Origin: Deltaproteobacteria bacterium CG11_big_fil_rev_8_21_14_0_20_47_16
GTDB taxonomy: Bacteria; UBA10199; GCA-002796325; 1-14-0-20-47-16
Reading direction: 5' to 3'
Length of the DNA: 64,000 nt
Assembly: GCA_002796325.1 (NCBI GenBank)
Contig: PCXA01000014.1
Coordinates: 1-64,000, forward strand
The translations under genes were made by a program, and so were the position numbers. The notes under the pieces were generated by a model. It saw nothing but the letters and a program-made list of their open reading frames with translations, was not told the DNA's origin and searched no databases. Of the stretch, positions 17,462-27,500 are shown in pieces (positions within the stretch are counted from its first letter, which is position 1; each line of letters opens with the position of its first letter).

Positions 17462-18091
17462 CTATGCAGGGTCTTGTGAGGAATTAAACCAGTTCTGTGG
17501 TGGTGTTGCAATAAATGACCATGCAGCGGTAGCTGTTTTGAATGCCGCAGATGCGGCCCCAATAATGAGTACTTTTTGGGTAGTTGTGGTTTGCCCAAAG
17601 ATGCCGGGTTTTAGCCAATTAGGTAATGCGAATGTCGGTTGTGCCTCTGGCTTTTCGCCAGTAACCCATGTTGCACGTTCTTCTAGATCGACTTCTGTTA
17701 CCACAGCTGGATTACCACCGGGTCCATCATCCTTGCTGAAATATCGGCAGCGTTTTGGCTCGGCCAAGTTGTTGGCAGAGGTTTGCATGGCATGATGGCT
17801 GCCCTGATCGCTGGCAGGTCCAATCGATTTTGAAATGACGTTCCTGCCCCTTGGAAAGACGTTGTATGTATTGCCATCTAGCCCCGATACGCGGGTTGCA
17901 CCACCCTTTGGAAGTCCTATGGCACAATTTTTAATGAAGGCTGAGGTATTTGTGGGCTCTGGGATGTGACCCTTTGCTACACATGCCCGTAAGACCTGCG
18001 TGCAGAATTCTAGCTTGGTTTCGATTGTTGATATATTTTGTGGTTGTGAACGGAGACCTAGTGAAGATCCGTCGGTACCTGGCCATGCCAT
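17462..18091 (-). CDS. Unknown protein with conserved hydrophobic tail, paralogue A
   Basis: This 209-residue protein has no N-terminal signal. The N-terminal domain contains Cys30, Cys37 and Cys56 (C-x6-C-x18-C) and a later Cys near residue 118. The last ~55 residues form a module starting LKPGIFGQTT, continuing into a hydrophobic helix (QKVLIIGAASAAF, then TATAAWSFIATPP) and ending in SSQDPA. The same module ends the neighbouring paralogue B, where the DNA is also highly similar. The hydrophobic segment lies ~20-45 residues from the C-terminus, as in tail-anchored proteins. Ribosome site AAGGAG is good. No family recognised. Confidence 0.65.
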   Translation of the reverse strand: MAWPGTDGSSLGLRSQPQNISTIETKLEFCTQVLRACVAKGHIPEPTNTSAFIKNCAIGLPKGGATRVSGLDGNTYNVFPRGRNVISKSIGPASDQGSHHAMQTSANNLAEPKRCRYFSKDDGPGGNPAVVTEVDLEERATWVTGEKPEAQPTFALPNWLKPGIFGQTTTTQKVLIIGAASAAFKTATAAWSFIATPPQNWFNSSQDPA

Positions 18092-18231
18092 AAAAACTCC
18101 TTAGTCAGTAAATTCATGCTTGCTGCTTCAGTATTGTCGACCAATTAATAGAAAGGTTGCGTCGATTTGTATAGAAATTCCCAAAGGATGAATAGAATGA
18201 AAATATGTCTTTATTATTCAAATGGTTATAA

Positions 18232-18882
18232 TTATATAATCTGTGAGGAATCAAGCCAGGTTTGGGGTGGTGTTGCAATAAATGACCATGCGGCGGTGGC
18301 AGTTTTGAGTGCTGCAGATGCGGCGCCAATGGCTAATACAGCCCCTATGATGAGTACCTTTTGAGACATTGTGGTTTGTCCAAAGATACCAGGTCTTAGA
18401 AGGTCCGGCAAAATCATGTCGCGTTGTACATCATCATTTTTTTTGCGAACGTCTGCCCTTTGGGGCGCGTGTGTTATCACACGCGCAGCCTCTCCATTAG
18501 TAGGGGGGCGGCACATGTCGTCCATATCCTTTTGAAACAGCTGTCGTAGAAGGTAGTTTCCATCGCGAGTGCTGCCCTTGGGATCATCGCTCACGATACG
18601 CATGAGTGCATCGTCACGACTGGCTGATGGAGACATATAAATACGCACTGCATATGAGTTCATACTTGCTTGGCGAAGAGTAAATGTTTTTTCTCGCACA
18701 CCTGACCCAACTGCTTTGCCGACAGTTTGAAAGAAGTCGAGGCAGTTTTCAACAAAGTCTGATTTTAGTGCCTCTGTGAATGGCGGCAAATCGGGGTTCT
18801 TTTGTGAACACTGGTCTGCCATTTCTTGGCAATAATTTTTAATGAGTTTAAGAGAATTGGGGATTGGGTTCATGGTACTCAT
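18232..18882 (-). CDS. Unknown protein with conserved hydrophobic tail, paralogue B
   Basis: This 216-residue paralogue of the adjacent gene has Cys18, Cys25 and Cys47 (C-x6-C-x21-C) and a fourth Cys near residue 133, the same order as in A. The middle is diverged and charged (VREKTFTLRQASMNSYAVRI). The tail module reads LRPGIFGQTT, then QKVLIIGAVLAIGAASAALK, then AAWSFIATPP; it carries a short insertion relative to A. There is no signal peptide. GGAG precedes the ATG. 140 nt separate it from A, so each may have its own leader. Function unknown; a secreted or membrane-inserted effector is one possibility. Confidence 0.65.
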   Translation of the reverse strand: MSTMNPIPNSLKLIKNYCQEMADQCSQKNPDLPPFTEALKSDFVENCLDFFQTVGKAVGSGVREKTFTLRQASMNSYAVRIYMSPSASRDDALMRIVSDDPKGSTRDGNYLLRQLFQKDMDDMCRPPTNGEAARVITHAPQRADVRKKNDDVQRDMILPDLLRPGIFGQTTMSQKVLIIGAVLAIGAASAALKTATAAWSFIATPPQTWLDSSQII

Positions 18883-19009
18883 TTAGGCTCCTATGTTGTT
18901 TTGATAAGGTGGTTCAAATAACGAATCGGGTGAAGTGTTCGTTAACATGGACCCTGTATCGGTCCTTCTCTGAAAAAGTTGCTAAATTTACGTTTTTCCC
19001 ATGTAAGCC

Positions 19010-19038
19010 TTGACGCGTGGGGGTGCGATTTATATACC
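19010..19038 (+). promoter_or_regulatory. Candidate sigma-70 promoter of icd and the TCA block
   Basis: TTGACG at 19010-19015 is followed after 17 bases by TATACC at 19033-19038. This places initiation roughly 35-40 bases before the icd start codon. It is the only good -35/-10 pair seen ahead of icd. Confidence 0.45.
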
Positions 19039-19081
19039 CGCCGCGCCTAATGAATTCAATTGCATAACCAAAGGAATTTTC

Positions 19082-20338
19082 ATGATATTTCAACTGTCTC
19101 AGCCTGAAATGGGTAGCCCCATCACCATGAACAACGGTACTTTAACCGTGCCGGATATGCCGATTGTGCCTTTTATTGAAGGTGACGGGATTGGGGTGGA
19201 TATTTGGGGACCGTCACGCATGGTCTTTGATGCGGCTGTGGAAAAGGCCTATGGCGGTAAACGCAAGATTGCATGGTACGAAATCTATGCTGGTGAAAAG
19301 GCCAAGGCCAAATATGGCGATGCTTGCCCAGCCAATTATTTGCCTGAAGAAACCTTGGACGCCATTCGCAAGTACCTTGTTGCGATTAAGGGGCCGCTCA
19401 CCACACCCGTGGGTAAAGGCATTCGCAGTATCAACGTGGCGCTGCGCCAATCTCTGGATTTGTACACGTGCTTGCGTCCCGTGCGCTACTTTAAGGGTAG
19501 CCCATCGCCTGTGAAGCACCCTGAAAAAGTCGACATGGTCATCTTCCGCGAAAACACCGAAGACATTTATGCCGGCATTGAATGGGAAGCGCTTTCGGGC
19601 GACGTACGCAAGGTGATTGGATTTTTGCAAAATGAAATGGGTGTAACAAAGATTCGTTTTCCGGAAACATCGGCCATTGGCATTAAGCCCGTTTCAATCG
19701 AAGGCTCCAAACGCTTGATTCGTGCAGCTATCAAATACGCAATTGATCATAAGCGCCGCAACATCACACTCGTGCACAAGGGTAACATCATGAAGTTCAC
19801 CGAAGGTGGATTCATGCGCTGGGGCTATGAGTTGGCCAAGGAAGAGTTCGGCGACAAAGTCGTCAGTTGGGAAGAGTGTGGCGGTAAAGCACCTGCTGGA
19901 AAAATTTTGATTCAAGATGTCATCGCCGACAATTTCTTGCAGCAAACACTGCTGCGCCCCGAAGAATATGATGTCATTGCGACATTGAATTTGAATGGGG
20001 ACTATTTGTCGGATGCCTTGGCGGCCCAAGTGGGCGGGATTGGTATTGCTCCTGGGGGCAACATCAATTACGTCACGGGCTACGCGGTGTTTGAAGCCAC
20101 ACATGGCACAGCGCCTAAGTATGCGGGCAAAGACAAAGTCAACCCAGGGTCGGTGATTTTGTCGGGTGTCATGATGTTGGAATATTTGGGTTGGACCGAA
20201 GCTGCAGATTTGATTGTGAAGGCGCTTGAGAAAACCATTCAGGCTAAAACGGTCACGTACGATTTTGCTCGTGATGTGCCTGGTTCCACAGAGTTGAAGT
20301 GCTCTGAATTTGGCAAGGCAGTCGTTGGAAATTTATAA
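19082..20338 (+). CDS. icd: Isocitrate dehydrogenase (NADP-type)
   Basis: Converts isocitrate to 2-oxoglutarate and CO2. From ATG 19082 the protein has 418 residues, matching the enterobacterial length. The longer frame from 19010 overlaps the promoter and has no ribosome site, whereas AAAGGA precedes 19082. Motifs: [13 protein letters not shown], the [19 protein letters not shown] loop with the regulatory-type Ser, [49 protein letters not shown] and [15 protein letters not shown]. It heads the block icd-mdh-sdhCAB. Confidence 0.95.
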   Translation: MIFQLSQPEMGSPITMNNGTLTVPDMPIVPFIEGDGIGVDIWGPSRMVFDAAVEKAYGGKRKIAWYEIYAGEKAKAKYGDACPANYLPEETLDAIRKYLVAIKGPLTTPVGKGIRSINVALRQSLDLYTCLRPVRYFKGSPSPVKHPEKVDMVIFRENTEDIYAGIEWEALSGDVRKVIGFLQNEMGVTKIRFPETSAIGIKPVSIEGSKRLIRAAIKYAIDHKRRNITLVHKGNIMKFTEGGFMRWGYELAKEEFGDKVVSWEECGGKAPAGKILIQDVIADNFLQQTLLRPEEYDVIATLNLNGDYLSDALAAQVGGIGIAPGGNINYVTGYAVFEATHGTAPKYAGKDKVNPGSVILSGVMMLEYLGWTEAADLIVKALEKTIQAKTVTYDFARDVPGSTELKCSEFGKAVVGNL

Positions 20339-20358
20339 CAATTGATTAAGGAGAGGTT

Positions 20359-21288
20359 ATGGCTCGTAAAAAGATTGGGTTGATTGGTGGTGGTCAAATT
20401 GGTGGTGTAATTGCGCAACTCGCCGCAACGCGCGAATTGGGCGATGTGGTGATTCTGGATGTCACCGAAGGCGTGCCGCAGGGCAAGGCATTGGACATGT
20501 GGGAAGGCATGCCGGTCTTTGGATCAGATGCTAAAATCACCGGCACCAACAACTATGCGGACCTGAAGGGTTGCGACGCCATTGTGATTACAGCCGGTGT
20601 GCCACGCAAACCCGGCATGAGCCGCGATGATCTGTTGAATATCAATATTGGTATCATGAAAAATGTGGCAGATAATTTAAAACAACATTGCCCCGATGCA
20701 TTTGTGGTGGTGGTGTCAAATCCATTAGATGTTATGGTCTATGCCTGTCAGAAGTTGACCGGATTCCCCGCCAACAAGGTCTGCGGTATGGCAGGTCTGT
20801 TGGATTCTGCACGCTTCCGCGCATTTGTAGCTGCTGAAATTGGTGTGAGCGTTGAAGATGTGAGCGCCATGGTCTTGGGTGGTCACGGTGACAGCATGGT
20901 GCCATTGGTGGATTATTGCACAGTGAACGGTATTCCAATCACCAAGTTCTTATCTGCAGATACTATCAAAGCAATTGTGGATCGCACCAAGCAAGCGGGT
21001 GGTGAAGTGGTGGCATTACTCAAAACCGGTTCTGCATTTGTGTCGCCAGCTGTTTGCGCACTCGAGATGGTGGAGTCCTATTTGAAAGACAAAAAACGTT
21101 TGATCGCTTGTGCCGCTAAATTGAACGGCGAATATGGCAAAGAAGGTTACTACATTGGCGTGCCCACCATTATTGGCGCAGGCGGTGTCGAAAAAATTGT
21201 GGATTTAGAATTGAATACAGCTGATAAGGCGTTATTCGATACATCGTTCGGTCACGTGAAGGAGATGATTGATGGCCTCAAATTCTAA
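20359..21288 (+). CDS. mdh: Malate dehydrogenase (LDH-like)
   Basis: Oxidises malate to oxaloacetate with NAD. At 309 residues it is of the LDH-like MDH class. It shows KKIGLIGGGQIGGVIAQLAA (NAD fold), the VILDVTEG acidic residue that selects NAD, GVPRKPGMSRDDLL with catalytic-loop Arg residues, VSNPLDVMVY, and GLLDSARFR with the Asp-Arg pair. The MVLGGHGDSMVP active-site His is also present. AAGGAG lies seven bases ahead of the ATG. Its end overlaps sdhC by 17 nt. Confidence 0.95.
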   Translation: MARKKIGLIGGGQIGGVIAQLAATRELGDVVILDVTEGVPQGKALDMWEGMPVFGSDAKITGTNNYADLKGCDAIVITAGVPRKPGMSRDDLLNINIGIMKNVADNLKQHCPDAFVVVVSNPLDVMVYACQKLTGFPANKVCGMAGLLDSARFRAFVAAEIGVSVEDVSAMVLGGHGDSMVPLVDYCTVNGIPITKFLSADTIKAIVDRTKQAGGEVVALLKTGSAFVSPAVCALEMVESYLKDKKRLIACAAKLNGEYGKEGYYIGVPTIIGAGGVEKIVDLELNTADKALFDTSFGHVKEMIDGLKF

Positions 21289-21886
21289 TTACTTTTGGTT
21301 ACGTCGTGTGCATTCCTTGTTGGGAATTGTGCCGATTGGCGCGTTCGTATTCGAACATTTCTTTTCCAACTCCTATGTGTTTCAGGGAGCGGATCAATTC
21401 AATAAGATGGTGGAAAATCTACAAGGTTTGCCACTGGTGCTGTTCTTGGAAATTGGCCTGATCGCTGCGCCACTCTTGTTGCACGTCATTTTGGGATTTG
21501 TGATTATGTTCACAGGCTCTGTGAATGTGGGTCACTATAATAAATACCGTAACTGGATGTATGTTTTGCAACGCGTGACCGGCATGATTGCATTTATCTT
21601 CATTGGCTACCACGTTTACACCACACGCATTAGCGCGGGTCTGGCTGATCAATTGATTACCTATACCGACATGCAGCATCTATTGGCACCCACATGGGCC
21701 AAGTGGTTCTATATTATCGGTATTGTTTCCGTGATTTTCCATCTGTCGAACGGCATCGCAACCAGCCTGATGACCTGGGGGATTACCGTATCACAAGCTG
21801 CTCAACGCCGCGCCAGCATCGTTTGTTGGGGAATCTTTGTCGCAATGACGTTCTGGGGCATTAAAATCGTGTTTGCGTTTGCATAA
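21272..21886 (+). CDS. sdhC: Succinate dehydrogenase cytochrome b558 subunit (single-subunit anchor)
   Basis: This 204-residue membrane anchor has five hydrophobic helices, as in the Bacillus-type SdhC that binds two haems and needs no SdhD. Candidate haem-ligand His residues sit in RRVHSLLG, FEHFF, LLHVILG, GYHVYTTR and IFHLSNG, one per helix region. Start at ATG 21272 fits an AAGGAG seven bases upstream, located inside mdh. No sdhD gene follows, consistent with the five-helix type. It is the first gene of sdhCAB, twelve bases before sdhA. Confidence 0.9.
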   Translation: MASNSNYFWLRRVHSLLGIVPIGAFVFEHFFSNSYVFQGADQFNKMVENLQGLPLVLFLEIGLIAAPLLLHVILGFVIMFTGSVNVGHYNKYRNWMYVLQRVTGMIAFIFIGYHVYTTRISAGLADQLITYTDMQHLLAPTWAKWFYIIGIVSVIFHLSNGIATSLMTWGITVSQAAQRRASIVCWGIFVAMTFWGIKIVFAFA

Positions 21887-21898
21887 TTGGAGAACAAA

Positions 21899-23635
21899 AT
21901 GGCACAACCTAAAGTAATCGTAGTCGGTGGTGGTTTGGCAGGGCTCATGGCCACCATTAAAATCGCAGAAACAGGCACACCTGTTGAACTCTTTTCAGTC
22001 GTTCCTGTGCGGCGTTCGCATTCGGTCTGCGCACAAGGCGGCATCAATGCCTCGGTGAACACCAAGGGCGAAGGGGATTCCCCCGCACAGCATTTCTATG
22101 AAACCGTTTTGGGCGGCGACTTTTTGGCCAATCAAGAATTGCCCAAGCGCATGTGCGAAGCCGCGCCCTCTATTATATATATGTTCGACCGCATGGGAGT
22201 GCCGTTTTCGCGCACACCCGAAGGCAACATCGACTTCCGCCGTTTCGGTGGCACGCTTTTCCATCGCACCGCATTTGCAGGCTCCACCACGGGTCAGCAA
22301 TTGTTGTACGCATTAGACGAACAGGTGCGTCGCTATGAAGCCGAAGGTCTTGTTAAAAAATATGAAGGTTGGGAATTTTTAAGTGGTGTGATGGATGACG
22401 ACAAAACCTGTCGTGGGATTACTGCCATTAACTTGGTCACCATGGAAACCCGCGTCTTCCCGGCCGATGCGGTGATTATTGCCACAGGTGGTTGCGGTTC
22501 CGTGTTTGGTCGCTCTACCAATTCCATGATTTGCACCGGTTCTGCGGCATCTTCGCTTTATCAACAAGGCGCGGTGTACGCGAACGGTGAGTTTATTCAA
22601 ATCCATCCCACATCCATTCCGGCTGATGACAAGTTCCGCTTGATGAGCGAAGCCTGCCGCGGTGAAGGGGGACGTGTGTGGGTGCCGCGCGACGGCAAGC
22701 CTTGGTACTTCCTAGAAGAAATGTATCCCAAGTATGGCAACCTTGTCCCACGCGATGTGGCGAGCCGCGCGATTCATAAAGTGGTGCATGACATGGGCTT
22801 GGGTGTTGATGGCGAACCGGTTGTGTATTTGGATTTGTCGCAACTCGATTCCAAGAAGGTCACACAAAAGCTCGGTGGCATTGTTGAAATTTACGAAAAA
22901 TTTGTGGGCGATGATCCCCGCAAGGTACCCATGCGCATTTTCCCCGGTATGCATTACAGCATGGGTGGCATGTGGATTGATGATAATCACATGACCAACA
23001 TCCCAGGTCTTTTTGCAGCCGGCGAAGTGGATTATCAATATCATGGCGCCAATCGCTTGGGCGCGAACTCGCTTCTGTCGTGTGTGTTTGGCGGTATGGT
23101 GTCGGGACCAGAAGCGGTCAAGTACGCCAAGGGATTAAGTCGTCATACAACTGATATGCCGCAGGAAATTTACGATCGCGAACTCAAGCGTCAAAAGGAA
23201 TACAACTCCCGCGTGCTCAAGATGGATGGCAAAGAAAATGCCCACGTCTTGCACAAAGAGTTGGGCGACATCATGACCAAGAACGTGACGATTGAACGTC
23301 ACAACGATCGCTTGAAAGAAACCGATACCAAGATTTTGGAATTGATGGAACGTTGGAACAACATTGGTGTGGAAGATGAAAGCAGTTGGGCCAATGGCGA
23401 GTTAGTATTTGTGCGCGAGTTTTACAATATGTTGCAGTTGGCTCGCGTCATTGTGGTGGGAGCGCTCGCCCGCGACGAAAGCCGCGGCGCACATTACAAG
23501 CCTGCCTTCCCAGATCGCAATGACAAGGATTGGCTCAAGACTACCAAGGCAACGTATACTGCCAATGGTCCCAAATTGGATTATGAACCCGTTAACATTA
23601 AATACCATGAACCTAAACTGAGAAACTATGCTTAG
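21899..23635 (+). CDS. sdhA: Succinate dehydrogenase flavoprotein subunit
   Basis: Catalytic FAD subunit of complex II, oxidising succinate to fumarate. From ATG 21899 (GGAG upstream) it has 578 residues. Visible: VIVVGGGLAGLMATIKIAE (FAD fold), RRSHSVCAQGGINASVN with the His that carries covalent FAD, and HRTAFAGSTTGQQLLYALD. Also present are IATGGCGSVFG, HPTSI, RDVASRAIHK with the catalytic Arg, HYSMGGMWID, FAAGEVDYQYHGANRLGANS and SRGAHYKPAFP. An upstream in-frame TTG would add four residues only. A palindromic element separates it from sdhB. Confidence 0.95.
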   Translation: MAQPKVIVVGGGLAGLMATIKIAETGTPVELFSVVPVRRSHSVCAQGGINASVNTKGEGDSPAQHFYETVLGGDFLANQELPKRMCEAAPSIIYMFDRMGVPFSRTPEGNIDFRRFGGTLFHRTAFAGSTTGQQLLYALDEQVRRYEAEGLVKKYEGWEFLSGVMDDDKTCRGITAINLVTMETRVFPADAVIIATGGCGSVFGRSTNSMICTGSAASSLYQQGAVYANGEFIQIHPTSIPADDKFRLMSEACRGEGGRVWVPRDGKPWYFLEEMYPKYGNLVPRDVASRAIHKVVHDMGLGVDGEPVVYLDLSQLDSKKVTQKLGGIVEIYEKFVGDDPRKVPMRIFPGMHYSMGGMWIDDNHMTNIPGLFAAGEVDYQYHGANRLGANSLLSCVFGGMVSGPEAVKYAKGLSRHTTDMPQEIYDRELKRQKEYNSRVLKMDGKENAHVLHKELGDIMTKNVTIERHNDRLKETDTKILELMERWNNIGVEDESSWANGELVFVREFYNMLQLARVIVVGALARDESRGAHYKPAFPDRNDKDWLKTTKATYTANGPKLDYEPVNIKYHEPKLRNYA

Positions 23636-23637
23636 CT

Positions 23638-23696
23638 CGTCATGCCGGACTCGATCCGGCATCCAGCACTGGATTCCCGCTTTCGCGGGAATGACG
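23638..23696 (+). repeat. Interspersed palindromic element between sdhA and sdhB
   Basis: A 59-bp element bounded by CGTCAT and ATGACG contains three nested hairpins: GCCGGA/TCCGGC, TCCAG/CTGGA and TTCCCGC/GCGGGAA. This CCCGC-tttc-GCGGGAATGACG design is a well-known widespread intergenic repeat class in bacteria. It begins two bases after the sdhA stop and can be translated in the sdhB frame without a stop. Confidence 0.85.
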
Positions 23697-23710
23697 TATG
23701 GGAGTCCAAT

Positions 23711-24457
23711 ATGTCTAAAGTGATTCGCTTAAAAGTTAAACGCCGCGACAACCCCAACCAGGCGCCTTTTTGGGAAGAGTTTGAAATTCCCTATCGCCCG
23801 CGCATGAATGTGATTTCGGTGTTGATGGAAATTCAGCGCAATCCCAAGAATGCGAAAGGTGAAACCGTTCGCCCCGTGCATTGGGAAAGCAGCTGTCTGG
23901 AAGAAGTCTGCGGATCTTGCACCATGGTCATTAATGGGAAAGCGCGTCAGGCATGTAGCGCGTTGATTGATCATTTGGAGCAGCCTGTAACGGTTGAACC
24001 CATGAGCAAGTTTCCCATCATTCGCGATTTGCAAGTCGACCGCAGCGCGATGTTCAACACACTCAAAAAAGTTAAAGCCTGGATTCCATTGGATGGTAGT
24101 CACAACTTGGGCCCGGGTCCCAAAATGTCGCCAGAGCTGGCGAACGAACGCTACGAATTTTCCAAGTGCATGACCTGCGGTTGCTGCTGCGAAGCCTGCC
24201 CGCAATTCAAACTGGATGGTCCATTTATGGGGGCCTTCTCGTTTGGCCAAGTGCACTATTTCAACGAACATCCCACCGGCAAGATGCAGGAAGATCAGCG
24301 TCTGGACGCCGTCATGGACATTGGTGGTTTGGTGGATTGCGGCAATGCGCAAAACTGCGTCGCTGCTTGCCCCAAGGGTATTCCACTCGCCAACGCCATT
24401 GCTGAACTCGGCTGGGACACCACCAAGCGCGCCTTCAAAAAATTGTTTGATGAATAA
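23711..24457 (+). CDS. sdhB: Succinate dehydrogenase iron-sulfur subunit
   Basis: Electron-transfer subunit of complex II, 248 residues. Ligands: SSCLEEVCGSC with a fourth Cys in RQACSAL for the 2Fe-2S centre; CMTCGCCCEACP and CGNAQNCVAACPKG for the 4Fe-4S and 3Fe-4S centres. Start at ATG 23711 has GGGAG six bases upstream. The frame is open further up to 23642, but that part is only the translated palindromic repeat and is not typical SdhB sequence. The GH81 gene lies between it and the succinyl-CoA synthetase genes. Confidence 0.95.
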   Translation: MSKVIRLKVKRRDNPNQAPFWEEFEIPYRPRMNVISVLMEIQRNPKNAKGETVRPVHWESSCLEEVCGSCTMVINGKARQACSALIDHLEQPVTVEPMSKFPIIRDLQVDRSAMFNTLKKVKAWIPLDGSHNLGPGPKMSPELANERYEFSKCMTCGCCCEACPQFKLDGPFMGAFSFGQVHYFNEHPTGKMQEDQRLDAVMDIGGLVDCGNAQNCVAACPKGIPLANAIAELGWDTTKRAFKKLFDE

Positions 24458-24589
24458 GTTCTTTGTTTTCAGATGATTAGATCGTGTTGAATTGTTTCAC
24501 ATTTGACACAGTTCGTTTTGAAGCGCACACTTTTCGCACGTAATCATACACACATTATTAAATGATCGATGATGGGGGGTGAGCTGTGC

Positions 24590-27500
24590 ATGTCCTTGAA
24601 GCTGCCTTGTATTGCGGGAGTAGTGGTTGCATTAACGATCTGCTTGTTTGCTTGGTCGCCCGCTAGTGCCGATACGGTGCCGGTGAGTCGCGGAGCAGGA
24701 TCCTACGCCAGCGGTGTGCCTCAGGGCTATCCGGTTCCGTCGGATTTCAACAACAACCCAGTGTTGCCCAAAGTAACGTCCAGTTTCAACCAGCCATCAG
24801 TTACAAATAAATTTTGGTCGTCATTCATATACAAGTTTCACAACCACGGTTCGCACTCGCTCAATGTTTACCCGCATCCACTCGTTGTGAAGGGACAAGC
24901 GCAGGGCTTAGATGTGCATTATCCAACGCATGCAACTTCGCAGATATTCAACAGCGCTCCGGGTAATTTTATCGAGGCGTTTTGGTATACCGATCAAGTG
25001 GACTTTACGCTTGGATTGGAAGGTTTGAACGCTGCTGATGCTAAAGTGGATGCCTATTCAGATTGGACGGTGACTGCCGATTGGAATGACGGTGCACGCG
25101 ATTTGAAAGTGACCTTGGGTCATGGATTTCCGTACATATATGCGAAAGGTGCGGGCGCTAATGCCAGAATTGCATTCAACGGCACGCCCACTCTGTGGTC
25201 TGATCAAGGAAATGTGCGTGGCGTAAGTATCAATGGCCACCACTATGGATTGTTTGCTCCGAGTGGTTCGAATTGGAGTGGGTTAGGTGTGATGAATGCG
25301 CCACTATCTAGCGCCAAAAATTATTTTGCGATTGCGGTCTTGCCATCACCATCGCTTGAGATGCTCGCGCTGTTTAAAAAACACGCGTATGTGTTCCCGT
25401 CTAACACAGTTGTTACATGGGATTATGATAAGCAGCTTGCTCGTGTGAATACGCACTTTCACATTGATTCACAAGTTTTAGAAGGCAGCGAAACAAAACC
25501 GCTCATTACATTATATCCACACCAGTGGCGGAATAGCGATGTTCAGCTCGTTAGCAATGTATTCTATGATTCACCAAGGGGAGTGCTTAAATCTGCTGAG
25601 GTATCCGACTTCACCACTTCTATAAAAACCAATGGGATCCTGCCATCGCTACCAACCGCTGCGGGTGTCGATCGTAATCGGTTGAAAGCGTATATTGATG
25701 ATTACTATCACAACCCAAACTTATTTTCGACGGGCGATGTGTATTTTAGCGGAAAGGCAATGGGGCGGGTGAGGGACTTAATTCTTCTGTCGCACGAAAT
25801 TGGTTATGTTGAAGCCAGGGATTATTTCTTAGAAAAGCTAAAAGTCGAAATGGAAAATTGGTTCACGTACTCTGGTTCTGGTGACAATAAGTTCATTGCT
25901 TACGATCAACCATGGCGCACAGCGATTGCGTATCCTGATTCGTTTTTCTCTGCAGGTATGATGAACGATCACCATTTTGATTACGGATATTATGTAATGG
26001 CTGCTGCAACAATTGCACAGTTCGACCCTGCGTGGGCATCTGACCTGGCTTGGGGGCCGATGGTTGAACTGCTCATTAAAGACTCCGCCAACTGGGAGCG
26101 TAACGATACACAGTTTCCATTTCTGCGAACGTTTGATTGTTACGAAGGACACTCATGGGCGTCTGGTCATAGTGGATTTGATTCCGGTGCTAACGAAGAA
26201 TCTAGTTCAGAAGCAATCAACTATGCCGCTGGCATTGCACTATGGGGCGCTGCCAAGGGTGATGATGCAATCAGAAATCTGGGATTGATGCTTTATGCGA
26301 ATGAAGTGACGGCGGTTGAAGAATACTGGTTTGATATGCATCACGAAAATTTTCCGTCGGACTTTTCTGAGGACGTTGTGGGAATGATTTGGAGCAATGG
26401 TGGATCATTCTCAACATGGTGGACGGCTTCAACCGAAGAAATTCACGGTATCAACATGCTCCCGATCACAGGAGCATCATTGTACTTGGGTCGCGATCCC
26501 AATTTTGTGAGAACCAACTATCAGAGTATGGTGGACACCAATGGCGGGCCAGAGGCGTTTTGGTATGATATTATTTGGAGCTACCAAGCGCTGGCTGATC
26601 CTAACGTTGCCATGCAAAAGTTTGATGCCAATCCATCTTACCCACAAGAGGAAGGTGACACGCGTGCGCGGACGTATCAGTGGATTAGAGGCTTACAGGA
26701 TTTTGGGAATTTCGATTTCAGCGTGACATCTGATTCGCCCACCGCGGTGACGTTTAATAAAAGTGGAGTTAAGACGCACGTGGCCTTCAATCCGGGTAAC
26801 AGCGCGCTCGCTGTTAATTTTTCCGATGGTGCTGTTTTGAATGTGCCGGCACGAAGTATGATCACCGATCAAAGTGGTGCAGATCAGCCACCGGCACCAC
26901 CGCCTGTTGAACCCACACCAACGCCAGATCCAACGCCGGCACCTGACCCTACACCGACACCTGACCCTACACCGACACCTGACCCAATGCCGACGCCGGA
27001 ACCAACACCTGAACCACAACCCACACCAGAGCCTGCGCCAAGCCCTGACGCACCAGCAAACATTGATGCCTACAGTCGCATCGAAGCGGAATGGGCAAGC
27101 AATGTGACAGGCGCCAATGTCTCTTATTTAAATGATGCATCGCTGGGTAAAGCTGTTGCCCAATTGAAAAATGGATCGGTATTAAGATTCGACAATGTGG
27201 ACTTCGGTAATAACAATCCGTTCCAGATTTATCTGCGCATGGGTAGCAACACTAGTGGATCTGCGTTGGTAGAATTCAGACTGGATAGTCCAACGGGCCC
27301 ATTGGTCACCGATTTGGGTGTAACCGGTACTGGCGGTTGGACCACATGGAAAACGGTGCCGATGAATGTTATGGGTTCGGCGCAAGGGAAGCACGCCGTG
27401 TTCATGGTTGTCAAAACCAGTTACACGGACGACATTTTGAATCTCGACTGGATCCAGTTTGGAAGGATGGGCGACCCACAACCATCGAATGTGCCTTTGC

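Noticed and set aside
18949-18965. GGACC...GGTCC inverted repeat upstream of icd.
   Set aside because: Arms are only 5 bp with a 7-base centre, too likely by chance to call an operator.
19010-19081. Extended N-terminus for Icd from 19010.
   Set aside because: It overlaps the candidate promoter, lacks a ribosome site and adds sequence not typical of the family; ATG 19082 has AAAGGA and the right length.
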